Positions 1 to 10,399 of a stretch of 64,000 nt of DNA are shown here, piece after piece. The DNA lies in the NCBI GenBank assembly GCA_037355855.1, contig CM074758.1, positions 965,001-1,029,000 of the forward strand, read 5' to 3'. The translations under genes and the position numbers were made by a program. Under the pieces are notes generated by a model, which made no database searches, was not told the origin of the DNA, and saw nothing but the letters and a program-made list of their open reading frames with translations. The stretch comes from Pseudo-nitzschia pungens. Lineage: Eukaryota > Bacillariophyta > Bacillariophyceae > Bacillariales > Bacillariaceae. The stretch's first letter is position 1. Each line of letters opens with the position of its first letter.

Positions 1-2091
1 ACACTCAACAAAGAGGAACTGTCTCGGCTCGAAGACCTTTCCACCAAACCCACTGTGAAAAAGATTGCCTGCGGAAAACATTCCGAGTTGCAATATACGG
101 TGCCCCGCGTCGGCGACTCCACTAGCAGCAGCACCACCACCAACGACGACAGCGAGAGCAACACCCACCGCCTAAATTTGTGCGACGAGCTCTTGGCGCT
201 CGAGACACCCGAGGCGTGGCAAGCCGTTGCCAAGGAAACCTATGCGAGCGGCACACGGGAGGTCTTGCAAAAGCACTGGATCGCCGGGGGCGGTGGGGGC
301 GGAAGCACGAAGAAGTCCAACCGTGCCAAACCCAACGACGCTCCCCTGTCGGACGCGCAGGCTCCCGTCTATTCCTTCTTGGCGCGGTACGCGGACGTCC
401 TCGACGCCACGGCGGGCACGGGAAAGGGAAGCAACCACAGCAAGACCGACCGCCGGCATCAAAAGGACCAGCACCGGTTGCACACGCTGCACGTGCTGAA
501 CCACGTATTGACGTCCCGAACGAGAATTGGACGAAACAATCGCCACCTGAAGGAGGTCGAAAAGCAACGAGAAGCACTGGAAGAGGCCGAAGAAGAAAAG
601 AAACAAGAGACCAATTCCACGAAAATATCACGAGCTGCTATGGATGCAACCCCGGAAGAGCGCGATGTTCGTGATCAGGGATTCACTCGGCCAACGGTAT
701 TGGTGTTGCTGCCCACTCGGGGAACCTGCTATAGCTTTGTCAGAGACCTCTACAAACTCTCGGGGGCGAAAATGGAAGAAGAACAGGAGGATCGCTTCGA
801 TGCCGACTACGGAGAACTGATCGAAGACGACGACGAGGACGACGGAACGCAACTCAAACACGAAAAGGCCGAAAAAGAAGCCGCGAAAGAGCGCCGCAGG
901 AAGGCCGTCCTGGAAAGCAAGGGCAAGGAATGGAACGAACTCTTTGGCGACCAGGCCAACCAAGACGATGATTTCAAGATTGGAATTTCGCTCATTCCCA
1001 AGAGCGCCACCGCCAAGTCGAGCAGCAACGTTTCCATCAAATTGTACAGCGATTTTTTCAAGAGCGACATCATTGTAGCGTCTCCGCTGGGATTGAAAAT
1101 GCTCATCACTCCCGAAAGCGGAGGGGGTGAAAACGACGACGACATTGACGACGAGGAGGAAAATGCCGGTACCAAAAAAGGAAACTGCGATTATCTGTCG
1201 AGCATCGAAATCTGTCTGATGCAACACTCCGAAGTGATTCTGATGCAAAACTGGGACCACGTCAACGACATTCTCGCCCTTCTCAACAAGGAACCCAAGA
1301 ACAACAACGGCACCGACTTTTCCCGTGTCCGCAATTACCTTTTGGACGGTCAGGGTGAACGGTGGCGCCAGCTCATTGTGTCGTCCAAGTATTGGGATCC
1401 GGCACTTCTCTCGACGTTCAAGCGCTTCGGAAAGAGTCTGTCGGGACAGGTCAAGGTCCGCCGGAAAATCCGCGACGGAGATGCCTCCATCTCGCGCGTT
1501 CTGGTGCCCGTCAAACAAGTTTTTCAAAAGATCCCCACCGCAACCTTTGCCCACCAGAGCAAGGCCCGGGTGGATTACTTTGTCAAGAACCTGCTCCCCC
1601 AACTGCAGCGGACCGACCAGAAACACACATTGGTGTTCATACCGTCGTATTTCGATTTTTGTTCCCTGCGAAACGCACTTCTCAAGCTCGACAAGAAGCA
1701 CATGTTTGTCAGCGTCACCGAATACAGTCGCGGGACCGAAATCGGTCGTGGTAGAGCCCGTTTTTTGCAGGGTCGAAAACCCCTCATGCTCTACACCGGC
1801 CGTGCCCATTACTTCCACCGGCACGTCATCAAGGGGATCCGCAACCTGATCTTTTTGGGACTGCCCGAGCACCCAGAATTTTACGCAGACTATGTCAACT
1901 TGATCCAGACCGCTGGATCGAGAGTGGACGACGAAATGGATGTTGAAGACGATACCACGGGAACGAAAGAGACATCCTGTCTCGCCCTGTTTACGAAATA
2001 CGAGGCGCATGCACTCGAACGAGTGGTGGGAAGCACCAACGCTACTCGCATGCAGAGCAGCGAGAATTCGGTGTTCATGTTCTACTCATAG
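1..2091 (+). CDS. UTP25: U3 snoRNP / SSU processome protein UTP25 (5' end outside window)
   Basis: UTP25 (DEF, digestive organ expansion factor in animals) is a nucleolar component of the small-subunit processome that helps mature 18S rRNA. It has a helicase-like fold but lacks a working DEAD box. The reading frame is open from base 1, so the start lies upstream of the window; the first in-frame GTG at 55 is not a start. The N-terminal third is charged and low in complexity. The middle holds TVLVLLPTRG, the degenerate motif Ia region, followed by long acidic stretches typical of the family. The C-terminal third is strongly conserved: HTLVFIPSYFDF, VTEYSRGTEIGRGRARF, LYTGRAHYFHRH and IFLGLPEHPEFY. 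These match the family signature for the second RecA-like domain. It ends at TAG at 2089-2091 and converges on the ClpR gene 250 bp away. No intron is evident. Family assignment is very likely. Confidence 0.9.
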   Translation, partial: TLNKEELSRLEDLSTKPTVKKIACGKHSELQYTVPRVGDSTSSSTTTNDDSESNTHRLNLCDELLALETPEAWQAVAKETYASGTREVLQKHWIAGGGGGGSTKKSNRAKPNDAPLSDAQAPVYSFLARYADVLDATAGTGKGSNHSKTDRRHQKDQHRLHTLHVLNHVLTSRTRIGRNNRHLKEVEKQREALEEAEEEKKQETNSTKISRAAMDATPEERDVRDQGFTRPTVLVLLPTRGTCYSFVRDLYKLSGAKMEEEQEDRFDADYGELIEDDDEDDGTQLKHEKAEKEAAKERRRKAVLESKGKEWNELFGDQANQDDDFKIGISLIPKSATAKSSSNVSIKLYSDFFKSDIIVASPLGLKMLITPESGGGENDDDIDDEEENAGTKKGNCDYLSSIEICLMQHSEVILMQNWDHVNDILALLNKEPKNNNGTDFSRVRNYLLDGQGERWRQLIVSSKYWDPALLSTFKRFGKSLSGQVKVRRKIRDGDASISRVLVPVKQVFQKIPTATFAHQSKARVDYFVKNLLPQLQRTDQKHTLVFIPSYFDFCSLRNALLKLDKKHMFVSVTEYSRGTEIGRGRARFLQGRKPLMLYTGRAHYFHRHVIKGIRNLIFLGLPEHPEFYADYVNLIQTAGSRVDDEMDVEDDTTGTKETSCLALFTKYEAHALERVVGSTNATRMQSSENSVFMFYS

Positions 2092-2341
2092 AGAAGAACT
2101 CCGAACATCATGATAGGAATAAAGTAATCGTGCAGGTTTGGTCATCGACAAACATTCTGAATTTTAAACTGTGTTCTGCATCATGTTGCCGACTAGCTCA
2201 ACGGAATATTGCCATCGAATTTTGGCGTTGTTCATTCTGTATCCGTCGCCGCCGACATCGTGTCTATTCGTTCGACTCGAGAATCGCTACAAAAATGCTA
2301 GTCTTCTGGTTTCGTACATCGTTGCTTTTCTAAAAGTGTAT

Positions 2342-3427
2342 TTATTGGAGTGCACTCATGAAAGTCGGCGTGGTGGACATGCGCTTGTCGTCGTTTTCGA
2401 TGACCTTGTCGACGAGTCCGTATTCAACGGCCTCATCGGGTTGCAGGTACTTGACACGAGAGCAGTCCTTGATGACCTGATCGACGGGCTTTCCGCAGGC
2501 CTCGGCGATCAATTGGCACATCTTTTGTCGGTTGTGGCGCGTTTCTCGGGCCTTGATAGCAATATCAGAGGCCTGTCCACGAGCTTGCGATTTGGGTTGG
2601 TTCAGCAAGATAGTGGCGTTTGGAAGCGCGAAACGGCATCCCCGTTTTCCCTGTGACAAAAGCATAGCGGCAGCTCCGAAGGCTTGTCCGAGAGCGACCG
2701 TGTGGACTGGCGGTCGAACGTATTTCATGACATCGGCGATAGCAAAAGCTTCTGTTTCGAATCCAACGGCTTCTCCGCTGTTTGTGGTGGTTCCGGAGCT
2801 GTTAATGTACATGGTGATCGGATCATCAGATTCGTAGTTCAGATATAAAAGTTCGGCAATGATCAATTCCGTAACGGCAGGCACAAGAGGCATACCAATG
2901 TAAACGATACGGTTGTGCAACAAAAGGGAAGGAAGATCAGGAGGGGGGCCAATAGGAGCGCCTGTGTGGAAAAAAGAAAAAAACAAATAAGAAATGTTGA
3001 GCAAAACTTGGCGAGCGTTTCAATCGAATCTCATTAAAATCCGTCGTTTCTACCGCATTGCGCAACTGAATGCCCCGATGAGGTTCGTTTGTTCGTTCCA
3101 GGTAACAGAACCTTGAGACGCTGTAGAACCAAACCAGGTGTCTCCATCCGATGAATCACGTATCATAAAATCATAAAAAAGATCGCAAACCGTGCGTTCC
3201 ATTGACTAAGACGCACCCTCGTAGTATTCTTGTCCTGGAGCACGTTCAGCTCCCCCAGCAACCATGTTTGTTGGTGTCCAAAGAGATCCATCCTTGTTTT
3301 TCAATTGCTCGGGAATCATGAGCCCAGACGGAGCTTGGGCGAATCCCTTAGCATTAGGAGTGAAAGCTCCGACACCGCTCGTGGCAACAGCGGCCATTGC
3401 AGCGAAAATTGCCGCACAAAACTTCAT
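2342..3427 (-). CDS. Plastid-targeted ClpR-type (non-catalytic) Clp protease subunit, two exons
   Basis: This is a subunit of the plastid Clp protease ring, which degrades unfolded or tagged stromal proteins. Exon 1 (3427-3217) encodes a signal peptide ending in GVGAFTP, a diatom plastid-import motif, then a short transit region. The intron (3216-2962, 255 nt) starts GTGCGT and ends CACAG. Exon 2 (2961-2342) keeps frame, giving YYEGAPIGPPPD and about 276 aa in total. The fold is ClpP-like throughout (YINSSG, LGQAFGAAAMLL, RFALPNA, EAVEYGLVDKV). The catalytic Ser of GQAxSMG is Gly, and the catalytic His of MIHQP is Asn (LLNQP). The Asp region also departs from consensus (KDCSRVKYL). This identifies it as a ClpR paralogue rather than an active ClpP. 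The gene is divergent from the SET-domain gene across 655 bp. It could be named ClpR-like, but the exact paralogue is uncertain. Confidence 0.88.
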
Positions 3428-4082
3428 CTTTCTTCAGTTTTTGCCGAGAATTGTTGAGTAATTACTCGTAGGTCCTTCCCGTTTGTTGTTGTTTGATGGA
3501 TGCAATCGCGATATCCCAGCAGCTGGGTGAGCAGATGATATTCTGCTTCGGTTGTTTCCTTTGCAGTTCTCTTCACGCGGTTAACCGGTATTTGGTGAGC
3601 TGTTTGTTGTTTCTCGTCGTCATTCATGGTGCGCGTCATGACGCGTGGAAAGGAGAAATAGATCTGAACATACCTACTCTTATGAAACTTATCTATCGTA
3701 AATGGCTCAAATACATAAGAATAGAGCACGGTTGAACCACTCCCGTTCTCTGAGTCCTGGAGAAACATACTTCCACGTGGAGCCTGATCACCAACTTGTT
3801 CCCTGTGACGTCGACAAAAGGAATGCAGTTATTTTTGTACGGACAACGAAACGGTGACTGGATCTTAAATTTGTCTCATTTTCAGCGAATGAGATTTGAA
3901 TTCTACCCGTGTGAACTGTCAGGAAGATGATGTGACACTGGGACATGAGACAACATTCCTTCGGCACGCATCATTCATGAATCTGACCAACGGATCTTCC
4001 TGCTTTGACAAATCACATCTTTGAAATTTTGAACGTTGGGGAGGTTCTGCTCATAGAGCATGGAATAGAAACAACAGCTACC
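3428..4082. other. Divergent intergenic region between ClpR and SET gene
   Basis: These 655 bp separate two divergent, probably plastid-targeted genes and must hold both promoters and 5' UTRs. A 114-codon minus-strand frame (3424-3768) abuts the ClpR start but has no recognisable protein character. I see no TATA box or repeat that I can support. Confidence 0.5.
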
Positions 4083-5663
4083 ATGATACTGCGCGTTAAC
4101 CTCTTGTGGGGAAGCCTCCTCGCCGGCAATGTTGCTGCCTTCTGTCGGCATTCCCATGTACTGAAAACGAACCGTGCATGGACGTCGAGCACATCGAGAG
4201 CCGCTACGGTCGATATCGATGAGAGCGTTCAGAGAGATGTCTGGACTATGGACGAATACATGGTGAACTGCGGCGTTCAGCGATGTGAAGGATTCCAAAT
4301 TTACGACAGCAGCGAGGAATCGGGCGCCAGTGAACCCGGTCTGGACTTTGGCGTTCTTACGCAAACCGATTTGCCTGCCCAATCACCAGTTCTATGCGTT
4401 CCTGCGAACATCATTCTTTCCTCGAAAGAGATTCGCGAGGGAGAACTCAAAGGAATCGTGGAACCTGCCGAAGAAATGCTGGAGATCTTGGGCGTTTCGA
4501 AAAAGCAGTTTGGAATGTTCCACCTCTTTTTGAAAATACTCATTGAATACGAGAAAGGTGAAGAGTCTCCTTGGTATCCCTGGTTGAATTCCCTTCCACG
4601 AAAATTTTCCACCGGTGCCTCAATGACGCGTACGTAAAGAAAAGTGAAAGGCGAACAAGCCGAAATGCGAAAGTCAAAATACTTGCATCGACGATGAAGA
4701 CACGACAAATGTCGACTCTTACTGATTGATTGCAACGAAATTTTGTTTGGCGGTTCGTTGTTCCTCCGTCGCCGACTAACCGATGCATCTTCTTTTTTAT
4801 TTGTTTTCTTAGCATACTGCTTCGAGTGTCTTCCACCCTTGGTTGGATCACTGGCCTCGGAAGAACGTGTCAAATTCGTTCACTTTTCCAATTGTCTCCA
4901 ACAGGTGCGCTTCTTGAGCAGCGAGACAAAAAACAATAAGGAACTAGCGAAGTGGGCCTACAATATTGTTTACACGAGGGCTTTTGGCAACAATGATAGT
5001 GCTGGTTTGGAAGACGACAACAAACGAATCGTGCCCATGGCCGATATGTTCAACCACGTGACGGAGACGGAAGTTGATATCAGCTTCGACGACGATGGGA
5101 ATTGCTATGCGTACACGAACAGAGATGTTCCGGCAGGTTCACCGCTGCGGATGTCTTATGGGTGTTCGACCAATCCCTCCTACTTGTTTGCCACCTATGG
5201 GTTTTTGGACGAAAGTTCTCCCGCTACCTTTTGCAAAATCATGAATATTCCATCAACACAAGAGTTGCGCAACATTGGGTTGGACTATTCCCGTATGCTC
5301 TTTTACAAGGACACGGGTGAAATCACGGAGGAGGTGTGGGATGTTTTGTTGTACACTATTTTGGAGGACGTTGAGGACGACGAGAGACAAACGCAGGCTG
5401 CCTTCTACAATGCCTGCCTACAGGGCGATTATGAAACGAAGAGCGCAATCCACCAGCAGTATTTCCCGTTGACTTCCAGGGCCTTGCAGATCCATGTCAA
5501 TACGTTCCTACACGAATTGGATGAATTGAACGCCAAAGCCATCACGAAGGACATCAACGAACACCCTCGTATCCCCATAATAATGAAGCACAATGCATTC
5601 GTGAGAGAAACTTTCTTGGCAGTCAAGCAAAATCTTGATTCCATGGTGGCACAGATGGTGTAA
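4083..5663 (+). CDS. SET-domain protein lysine methyltransferase (Rubisco LSMT-like), two exons
   Basis: Proteins of this group use S-adenosylmethionine to methylate lysines; plant members act on Rubisco large subunit or aldolase in the plastid. The start ATG at 4083 is chosen because it opens a signal peptide (MILRVNLLWGSLLAGNVAAF) ending in AAF-CR, resembling a plastid-import site. Exon 1 runs to 4629, the intron is 4630-4812 (GTACGT...TTCTTAG, 183 nt), and exon 2 is 4813-5663, giving MTPYCFECLPP in frame. Family signatures are GVLTQTDLPAQSPVLCVP (N-SET), PMADMFNHV (the NH of the SAM pocket), RMSYGCSTNPSYLFATYGF (the SET Y/G and post-SET substrate region) and a C-terminal helical Rubisco-LSMT substrate-binding domain. 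Without the splice the two halves lie in different frames. The substrate is unknown. Confidence 0.85.
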
Positions 5664-5895
5664 GTCGAATGCATGGAGGCGTCTCGAAACTTAGTTTGGT
5701 AGTCAGTATCAGTTAGATATACACAGGAATAACAACGTCCATCGGCGAAATGCCTACGGAAGCTATCAGTTGCGAACTGTAAAGTTGCTATTCTTTTCAT
5801 ACACCTTAGATTACATTATTTATTTCTTAACAAAACAATCCATAAATTGTTGATATTTGAACGACTAAAATTTCTAGTATCTGTTTCATAACAAC

Positions 5896-6150
5896 TCACG
5901 TTGCGGAAAAGAAAGCAAGACTCTTCAAGACGCTTTCGAAGAAATCATCATCAGAAGTTGACGCGTCCAGTTGCCTTTCGCTTTCAGAGACGAGCACTTC
6001 AGCGATGCTATGCGTAGTTTCTAATCTTCTCAAATACTTTTTTGTAAAGCCTACTTCGATCCCCGTGTTTTCATCAAGAAAATGGCACTGGTCATATATC
6101 CCATACGCCAATTCGAATGGTTCGGAAGCCGATCCCGAATCCCAAGACAT
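5896..6150 (-). CDS. Small hypothetical acidic protein or terminal exon
   Basis: This 84-aa frame starts MSWDSGSASEPFELAYGIYD, has an amphipathic middle (KKYLRRLETTHSIAEVLVSE) and ends FFESVLKSLAFFSAT. Its composition is protein-like (acidic, balanced, no homopolymers), unlike most random frames around it. The stop overlaps a consensus donor (AAC|GTGAGT), so the frame may be an exon spliced to something further down. Only about 230 bp remain before the SET gene on the other strand. I do not recognise a family. Its existence as a gene is unproven. Confidence 0.3.
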   Translation of the reverse strand: MSWDSGSASEPFELAYGIYDQCHFLDENTGIEVGFTKKYLRRLETTHSIAEVLVSESERQLDASTSDDDFFESVLKSLAFFSAT

Positions 6151-7016
6151 TGGATGCCTCTACCGCACATCTAAACTCAAGCGACTCTGACACCAGAGCG
6201 AGATTCCATCGTTGTGGGATTGAACGAATAATCACCGTCGTTGCATGCATCCATCCCCCATGATCCTCTCCGATGATGCCAAGTGGATGCGAATGGTCGC
6301 GTTCGCACTCATGCCGCCCTAGAGAGTTGAGCGCACGGTGCGTGTGCTGAAAGCTTCTCTGGAAAACTCAAAAAAAAAATGGGAAGCGTTTGCCGCCGTT
6401 TGGCATCCGACTCACTCCCTCCTCACTCGCTCGAATTTTCCGGCACCCACACACGGCATGCATTGCGCACCACGGGATTGATTCATTCATTCTTCGAATG
6501 GCGTGGTTGATTGATGATACATTGATTCATTCATTCATTCCCTGCCTGCTTTTCTAATGTTTCAACTGTTCCGTCTCCGTGTTCCATCGATTTCTCACGT
6601 GACCGATCGACCGATGGATTGTTCTTGCATTCCTTCAATTATCCGCGACTGATTTCCAAGTAATCGAAACTCAATTGGTTGCTGCCCAAAGCAGGCCAGC
6701 GCAACGGTCAACTTACCGCCTGCTCATGCAACTGCAGTGGCATTCGTGGCCGAAATGGCCAGAAATTCCGGAGAGACAGGACCGCGAAGGCAAATGATGT
6801 TTTGACATCTCCCATCAATGACAGAAGGATACCATCAACCCGCACATGGAACGAATGAACGAATGAAAATCTCTCACAACACTCAAGCTTGCAACACACT
6901 GTCTCTGTGCTATTCAAACGTAATACGAACCACAGTATCTTGGAGCTTCCAACCGAGAGCAAGGCCACACCACACCACACCACACTATTCTACCAAGTCC
7001 CACCATCATCACCGTC
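6151..7016. other. Intergenic, simple-repeat-rich
   Basis: No convincing gene. It holds ATTCATTC/GATTGATT tetranucleotide tracts near 6480-6540 and a CACAC/ACACC run near 6960-6990, just before the next possible start. Confidence 0.5.
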
Positions 7017-7433
7017 ATGACGTCGACCAATACTATCGCACAACGGCTTTCCAACAACTCTAGGTTGTGGATCGTTGTAGGGATCACGTTTTTCCTCGCC
7101 TCGGTCTTGTCCGAGGTTGCCACCACCCTCCAACGCAGGAAACGAGGAAGTGTTCTCGCGGCTGCCGATGCAACTCGCGGGGACGACGCGAGCACGGCCG
7201 CAGTCGTCAACAACAACAGCATTTTCACCTCGATGGAGGGAGAATTCGAATGGAACCAGCTGATGATCCCGCCAGACGCATCGAGGGGCTCCCAATCGAC
7301 CAGGGGATCCCCGTCCTCCTCCTCCTCCTCTTTGTTCCTTGAGGTTCCAGCGAAGGATCGCGAGACCGGACGAAGACTTGTTCTCGACCGCAGGGTTGGC
7401 AACCTTCGCGGGTGGGACCCCCGGGGAATCTAG
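7017..7433 (+). CDS. Small single-pass membrane protein, hypothetical; 3' part may be frameshifted
   Basis: This 138-aa frame has an N-terminal transmembrane segment (LWIVVGITFFLASVLSEV, residues about 17-34), then a basic stretch (QRRKRG), then a polar region with MEGEFEWNQLMIPPD and a serine run from a TCC repeat. It does not resemble a known family. Downstream, the +1 frame (7339-7737) looks more protein-like than the annotated tail (AGGTPGESSQDHELVVEELAARDMQ). The true gene may therefore shift frame near 7330-7400, through a missed short intron or an indel near the TCC tract. The antisense frame also contains a hydrophobic stretch but has poorer overall composition. A real gene here is plausible, not certain. 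Confidence 0.38.
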   Translation: MTSTNTIAQRLSNNSRLWIVVGITFFLASVLSEVATTLQRRKRGSVLAAADATRGDDASTAAVVNNNSIFTSMEGEFEWNQLMIPPDASRGSQSTRGSPSSSSSSLFLEVPAKDRETGRRLVLDRRVGNLRGWDPRGI

Positions 7434-7680
7434 CCAAGACCACGAATTGGTGGTGGAGGAGTTGGCAGCACGGGACATGCAGTCTCGTACGAATGCGGAT
7501 GGAACGCAACGGCAAACCATACCAAACTACATCACATCAGATCACATTGCTTTCCATTGCGTCAAGCCGCATCGGACGGAGTTCGGAACAAACTGCAAAT
7601 TTCTTCACGACAAGTATTGTACGAATGGTATGTTCGAAGGATTGTGTGCAGGGGGGAGATCTATCTGTCTAAGTTCGATT

Positions 7681-8100
7681 CATTGGAGTGAGTCCGACTA
7701 CATTACGCCCCTCGCCAAGCCCAATCGGATTCTATGACTATCCGATGGAGACTCGTCAACCCGGCGAAGCCTTCTTGTCAAATGTTGATCGGAATTTGTA
7801 TTCCGTATTGATTTGAAAATTAGTAGTATAACAATAACACAAAGGATAAGCATGCCACATCGTTGCAAACCGAAAACGAAGCACCCGCATTGCTCGATTG
7901 AGCCCGACTACGCAATGCCCGTCGCCCAATCTTGGTCTATCACTATCCAATAGAGACTCACTCGTGCACCCGGTAAAGCCTCGTCAAATGTTCCTATGAT
8001 TTTGTATTATATTCCTCATTTATTATAGTAGCCTATGTAAGATAATCACGCCACTTGATTGTACAAAGAAAACGAAGCACTCCGCATTGTTCAAAGGTTG
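7681..8100. repeat. Diverged tandem duplication, about 210 bp x 2
   Basis: Two adjacent copies are offset by 210 bp. The motif (G)AG(T/C)CCGACTAC at 7690-7700 recurs at 7900-7910. It is followed in both by CG(C/T)C-rich text, ATGACTATCC/ATCACTATCC, ACCCGG(C/T)(G/A)AAGCC, TCAAATGTT, and later GAAAACGAAGCAC(C/T)CCGCATTG. Divergence is high, so the duplication is old. No coding function is visible. Confidence 0.6.
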
Positions 8101-8272
8101 GTCTACTCTACTAGTACAACAAAACACGAATTACCGAAACCAGATCCAATGGTCGTCGTTCTTGCCTTTTCCAACGATTCCGAGAGATTCGATTCGATTC
8201 GATTCCACGAGAGATTCGACTCCATGCGATTCCATAAGATTCGTTGAATGGATTGATTGATTGATTGGTTCT

Positions 8273-9089
8273 CTATTCGCTGGTCTTCGCCGTTCCGGGC
8301 GTCGAGCTGTCGAACTTGATTTCGCTCCAGGCGCGGGGGGGCTCCGTCGCGGAGAGCGTCCGGATCGTCTCGTGCCTTGCATCGCCCTCGGCAAAGGTCT
8401 TCGCGGCCCACTCGGCCAGGCGGTCGCGCCCGCCCACCGCCGTGTACGTTTTCTTGCCCGACGCCGATTCCTCGAACCAGCAAAAGGGACTCGACGTGTG
8501 GTCAAAGACCTCCGCTCCCGAGTCCTTGATCTCGGCCCGGATCGACTCCAGGAATTCCGGTCGGTATCCGAGGGTATCAAAGTAGTACCAGGTTTCGTAC
8601 TTGTCGGGGTAGGCCTCGGCGATTGCGGTGGCAATAGCGCGGGCGCGTCCGGTGTGGTGGGAGATTCCAAAACCGGAGACCTGCGAATGGTGATTGGTTG
8701 GTGGCACGGTGTTGACATTGCCATTGTCATTGAATTTGATTTCGATTTCGATTTCGATCAGTGGTTGTTGGATGGTTGGATGGTTGGATTGGTTCGTGGT
8801 TCATTTCAAGGGAAAGCGAAGCGACGCAATGTGCGATGAGCGGTGCGAAAGCGATGGAAGCGATCAATAACAATCTCTGACGCGCCAATGCTAGGAACGA
8901 CAAAACAAAAATGATCTCGCATCTTCGGCAGGAGCTTTTTTGCAAATAATAATAATAATAATACTGGTAATAATATCAACCAAACGCTGCGAATCGTAGG
9001 GTACGTACGCAGATTCTTGTTACTCCTTCAGGAACCGGAGGACGAGGAAGCGGTTTGGAGGGAGGGAAGACCTTTTTGATGAAGTTCAT
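8273..9089 (-). CDS. Small conserved protein, possible thioredoxin-like fold, two exons
   Basis: Exon 1 (9089-9009) encodes MNFIKKVFPPSKPLPRPPVP then EGVTRIC. The intron (9008-8681, 328 nt) begins GTACGT and ends TTCGCAG. Exon 2 (8680-8273) continues in phase with VSGFGISHHTGRARAIATAIAE. The joined 162-aa protein has a beta strand (TRICVSGFG), a helix, a second strand (TWYYFDT), then DHTSSPFCWFEE and YTAVGGRDRLAEWAAKTF. The strand-helix-strand order and the late GG-RD-L turn recall glutaredoxin-like domains, but there is no CxxC; the only candidate redox residue is the Cys of SPFCWF. It is probably cytosolic, as no targeting peptide is seen. The function is unknown, and the fold suggestion rests on pattern only. 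The exon structure is well supported by frame and splice sites. Confidence 0.65.
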
Positions 9090-9986
9090 GGTTGTTCTTT
9101 CCTTTATCTAGATGGATTGGGTTGATACTGGATGATTGATTGATTGATTGATTTGATTCACCTGTACGGTATGGGTACCGTAAGTAGTAAACGAATGTGA
9201 ACTGCGAAAACAGAGGATGACACAACGGTAACCTTACGATGGACTGGCCATGGATATTCCTAATCGTGGATACTGGTACTACGATTAGTCGTAGATTACG
9301 GTAGTCGTAGATGGTCGTACTTGTATGGAACGTTGTGCAAACTGTTCCATTCTACCGGTATGAGATTGCAGTCCAAGTCATCGTGTCGCCGCGGGAAAGA
9401 ATTCTTTTTCACGAATACTTCGTACAAAGCAAGGAGGATAGTAGATATCTTGTGAAAAGTGAAAACTATGGTACGGTAAGGTCTTCGTAGTATGAATACT
9501 CCTCTGTAAAGTATTGTCCCATAAAAAACCTTACTGTGCTGCTGAACTAAAATCCCACTTATGCGTTTACAATTATTTGTGTCATGAAAACTCGGAGAAG
9601 TACGAGTAACCTTACTCCAAAAAATCCATGTTGTATGTTGTTGGTTAGTTACGCAATGAAGTTTGACAAGGACTGACTACTACTAATTTACAATTTGTGT
9701 CAAATCATCCTCCTCTTTAATGGAGGATAAAAAGAGGAGACCCCATCAGCAGCACCAGGTAGTATGGAAGAATACCCAGCAGCATCATGCGTACTAGAAG
9801 CAATTACTAGTACCAGTACAATTAGTTAAAAGGAAAGAATAGCATCCATTTAAGGCGTAAGAATGTGTACTAGTACTTGAGAGGGAATTCCATCTAAGGA
9901 ATCACCATGCTTGTTGTAAGTTGGAGCAGTTGTCCTTGAGGTAATCTTCTGCAAACATACAGTAATAGTACTTCGTATGTAATATG
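9090..9986. other. Intergenic upstream of hAT element
   Basis: About 900 bp without a gene. It contains GATTGATT runs (about 9130-9160), several copies of the dispersed GGTAACCTTAC-type motif (9227, 9605), GTAGATTACGGTAGTCGTAGA near 9290 and scattered ACTAGTAC words. The last 8 bases, GTAATATG, are the left target-site copy of the transposon. Confidence 0.5.
9979..9986. repeat. Left target-site duplication of hAT element
   Basis: GTAATATG directly precedes the TIR and is identical to 16646-16653 after the right TIR. Confidence 0.93.
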
Positions 9987-10088
9987 TAGCGATTGGGCAC
10001 GTTTTGTTTTTTGAGAGCAAAACGAAATTTTGCAGTTTTTTCGTTTTGTTATTAAAGGGCAAAACGAAATTTCGCAAAACGAAAGCAA

Positions 10089-10137
10089 AGGGGGCGCAGC
10101 CCCCTAAGGGGGAGCGTAGCTCCCCCACCCCCCCAAG
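10089..10137. repeat. GC-rich hairpins in left subterminal region of hAT
   Basis: Two adjacent palindromes lie here: GGGGGC-GCA-GCCCCC and GGGGGAGC-GTA-GCTCCCCC, followed by C and G runs. They lie between AT-rich CAAAACGAAAT repeats. They may form cruciforms, and their role is unknown. Confidence 0.7.
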
Positions 10138-10399
10138 AATGGGGGGGAAGGGGGGGTTGATGGCGCCGCAGGCGAAATTTTTTTTGGGAAATTTTTTTTA
10201 CTACTAATTGCTACTAATAATAATGAAGAACAATAATAATGAAGAACTCCACTGTTGACATCATCCTTGCTAGCACTAGCCCACCCCATCCTCTGATGGT
10301 AACTGTTCATAGCAGGAATGGGAGTGGCAGGAAAGCCATAGCTGGTCATATGCAACAGCAGCAGGCACTAGTAGTAGTAGTAGTACTCATCCAAAATTT

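Noticed and set aside
628..2010. 460-aa minus frame opposite UTP25
   Set aside because: Shadow of UTP25, whose plus frame carries all family motifs.
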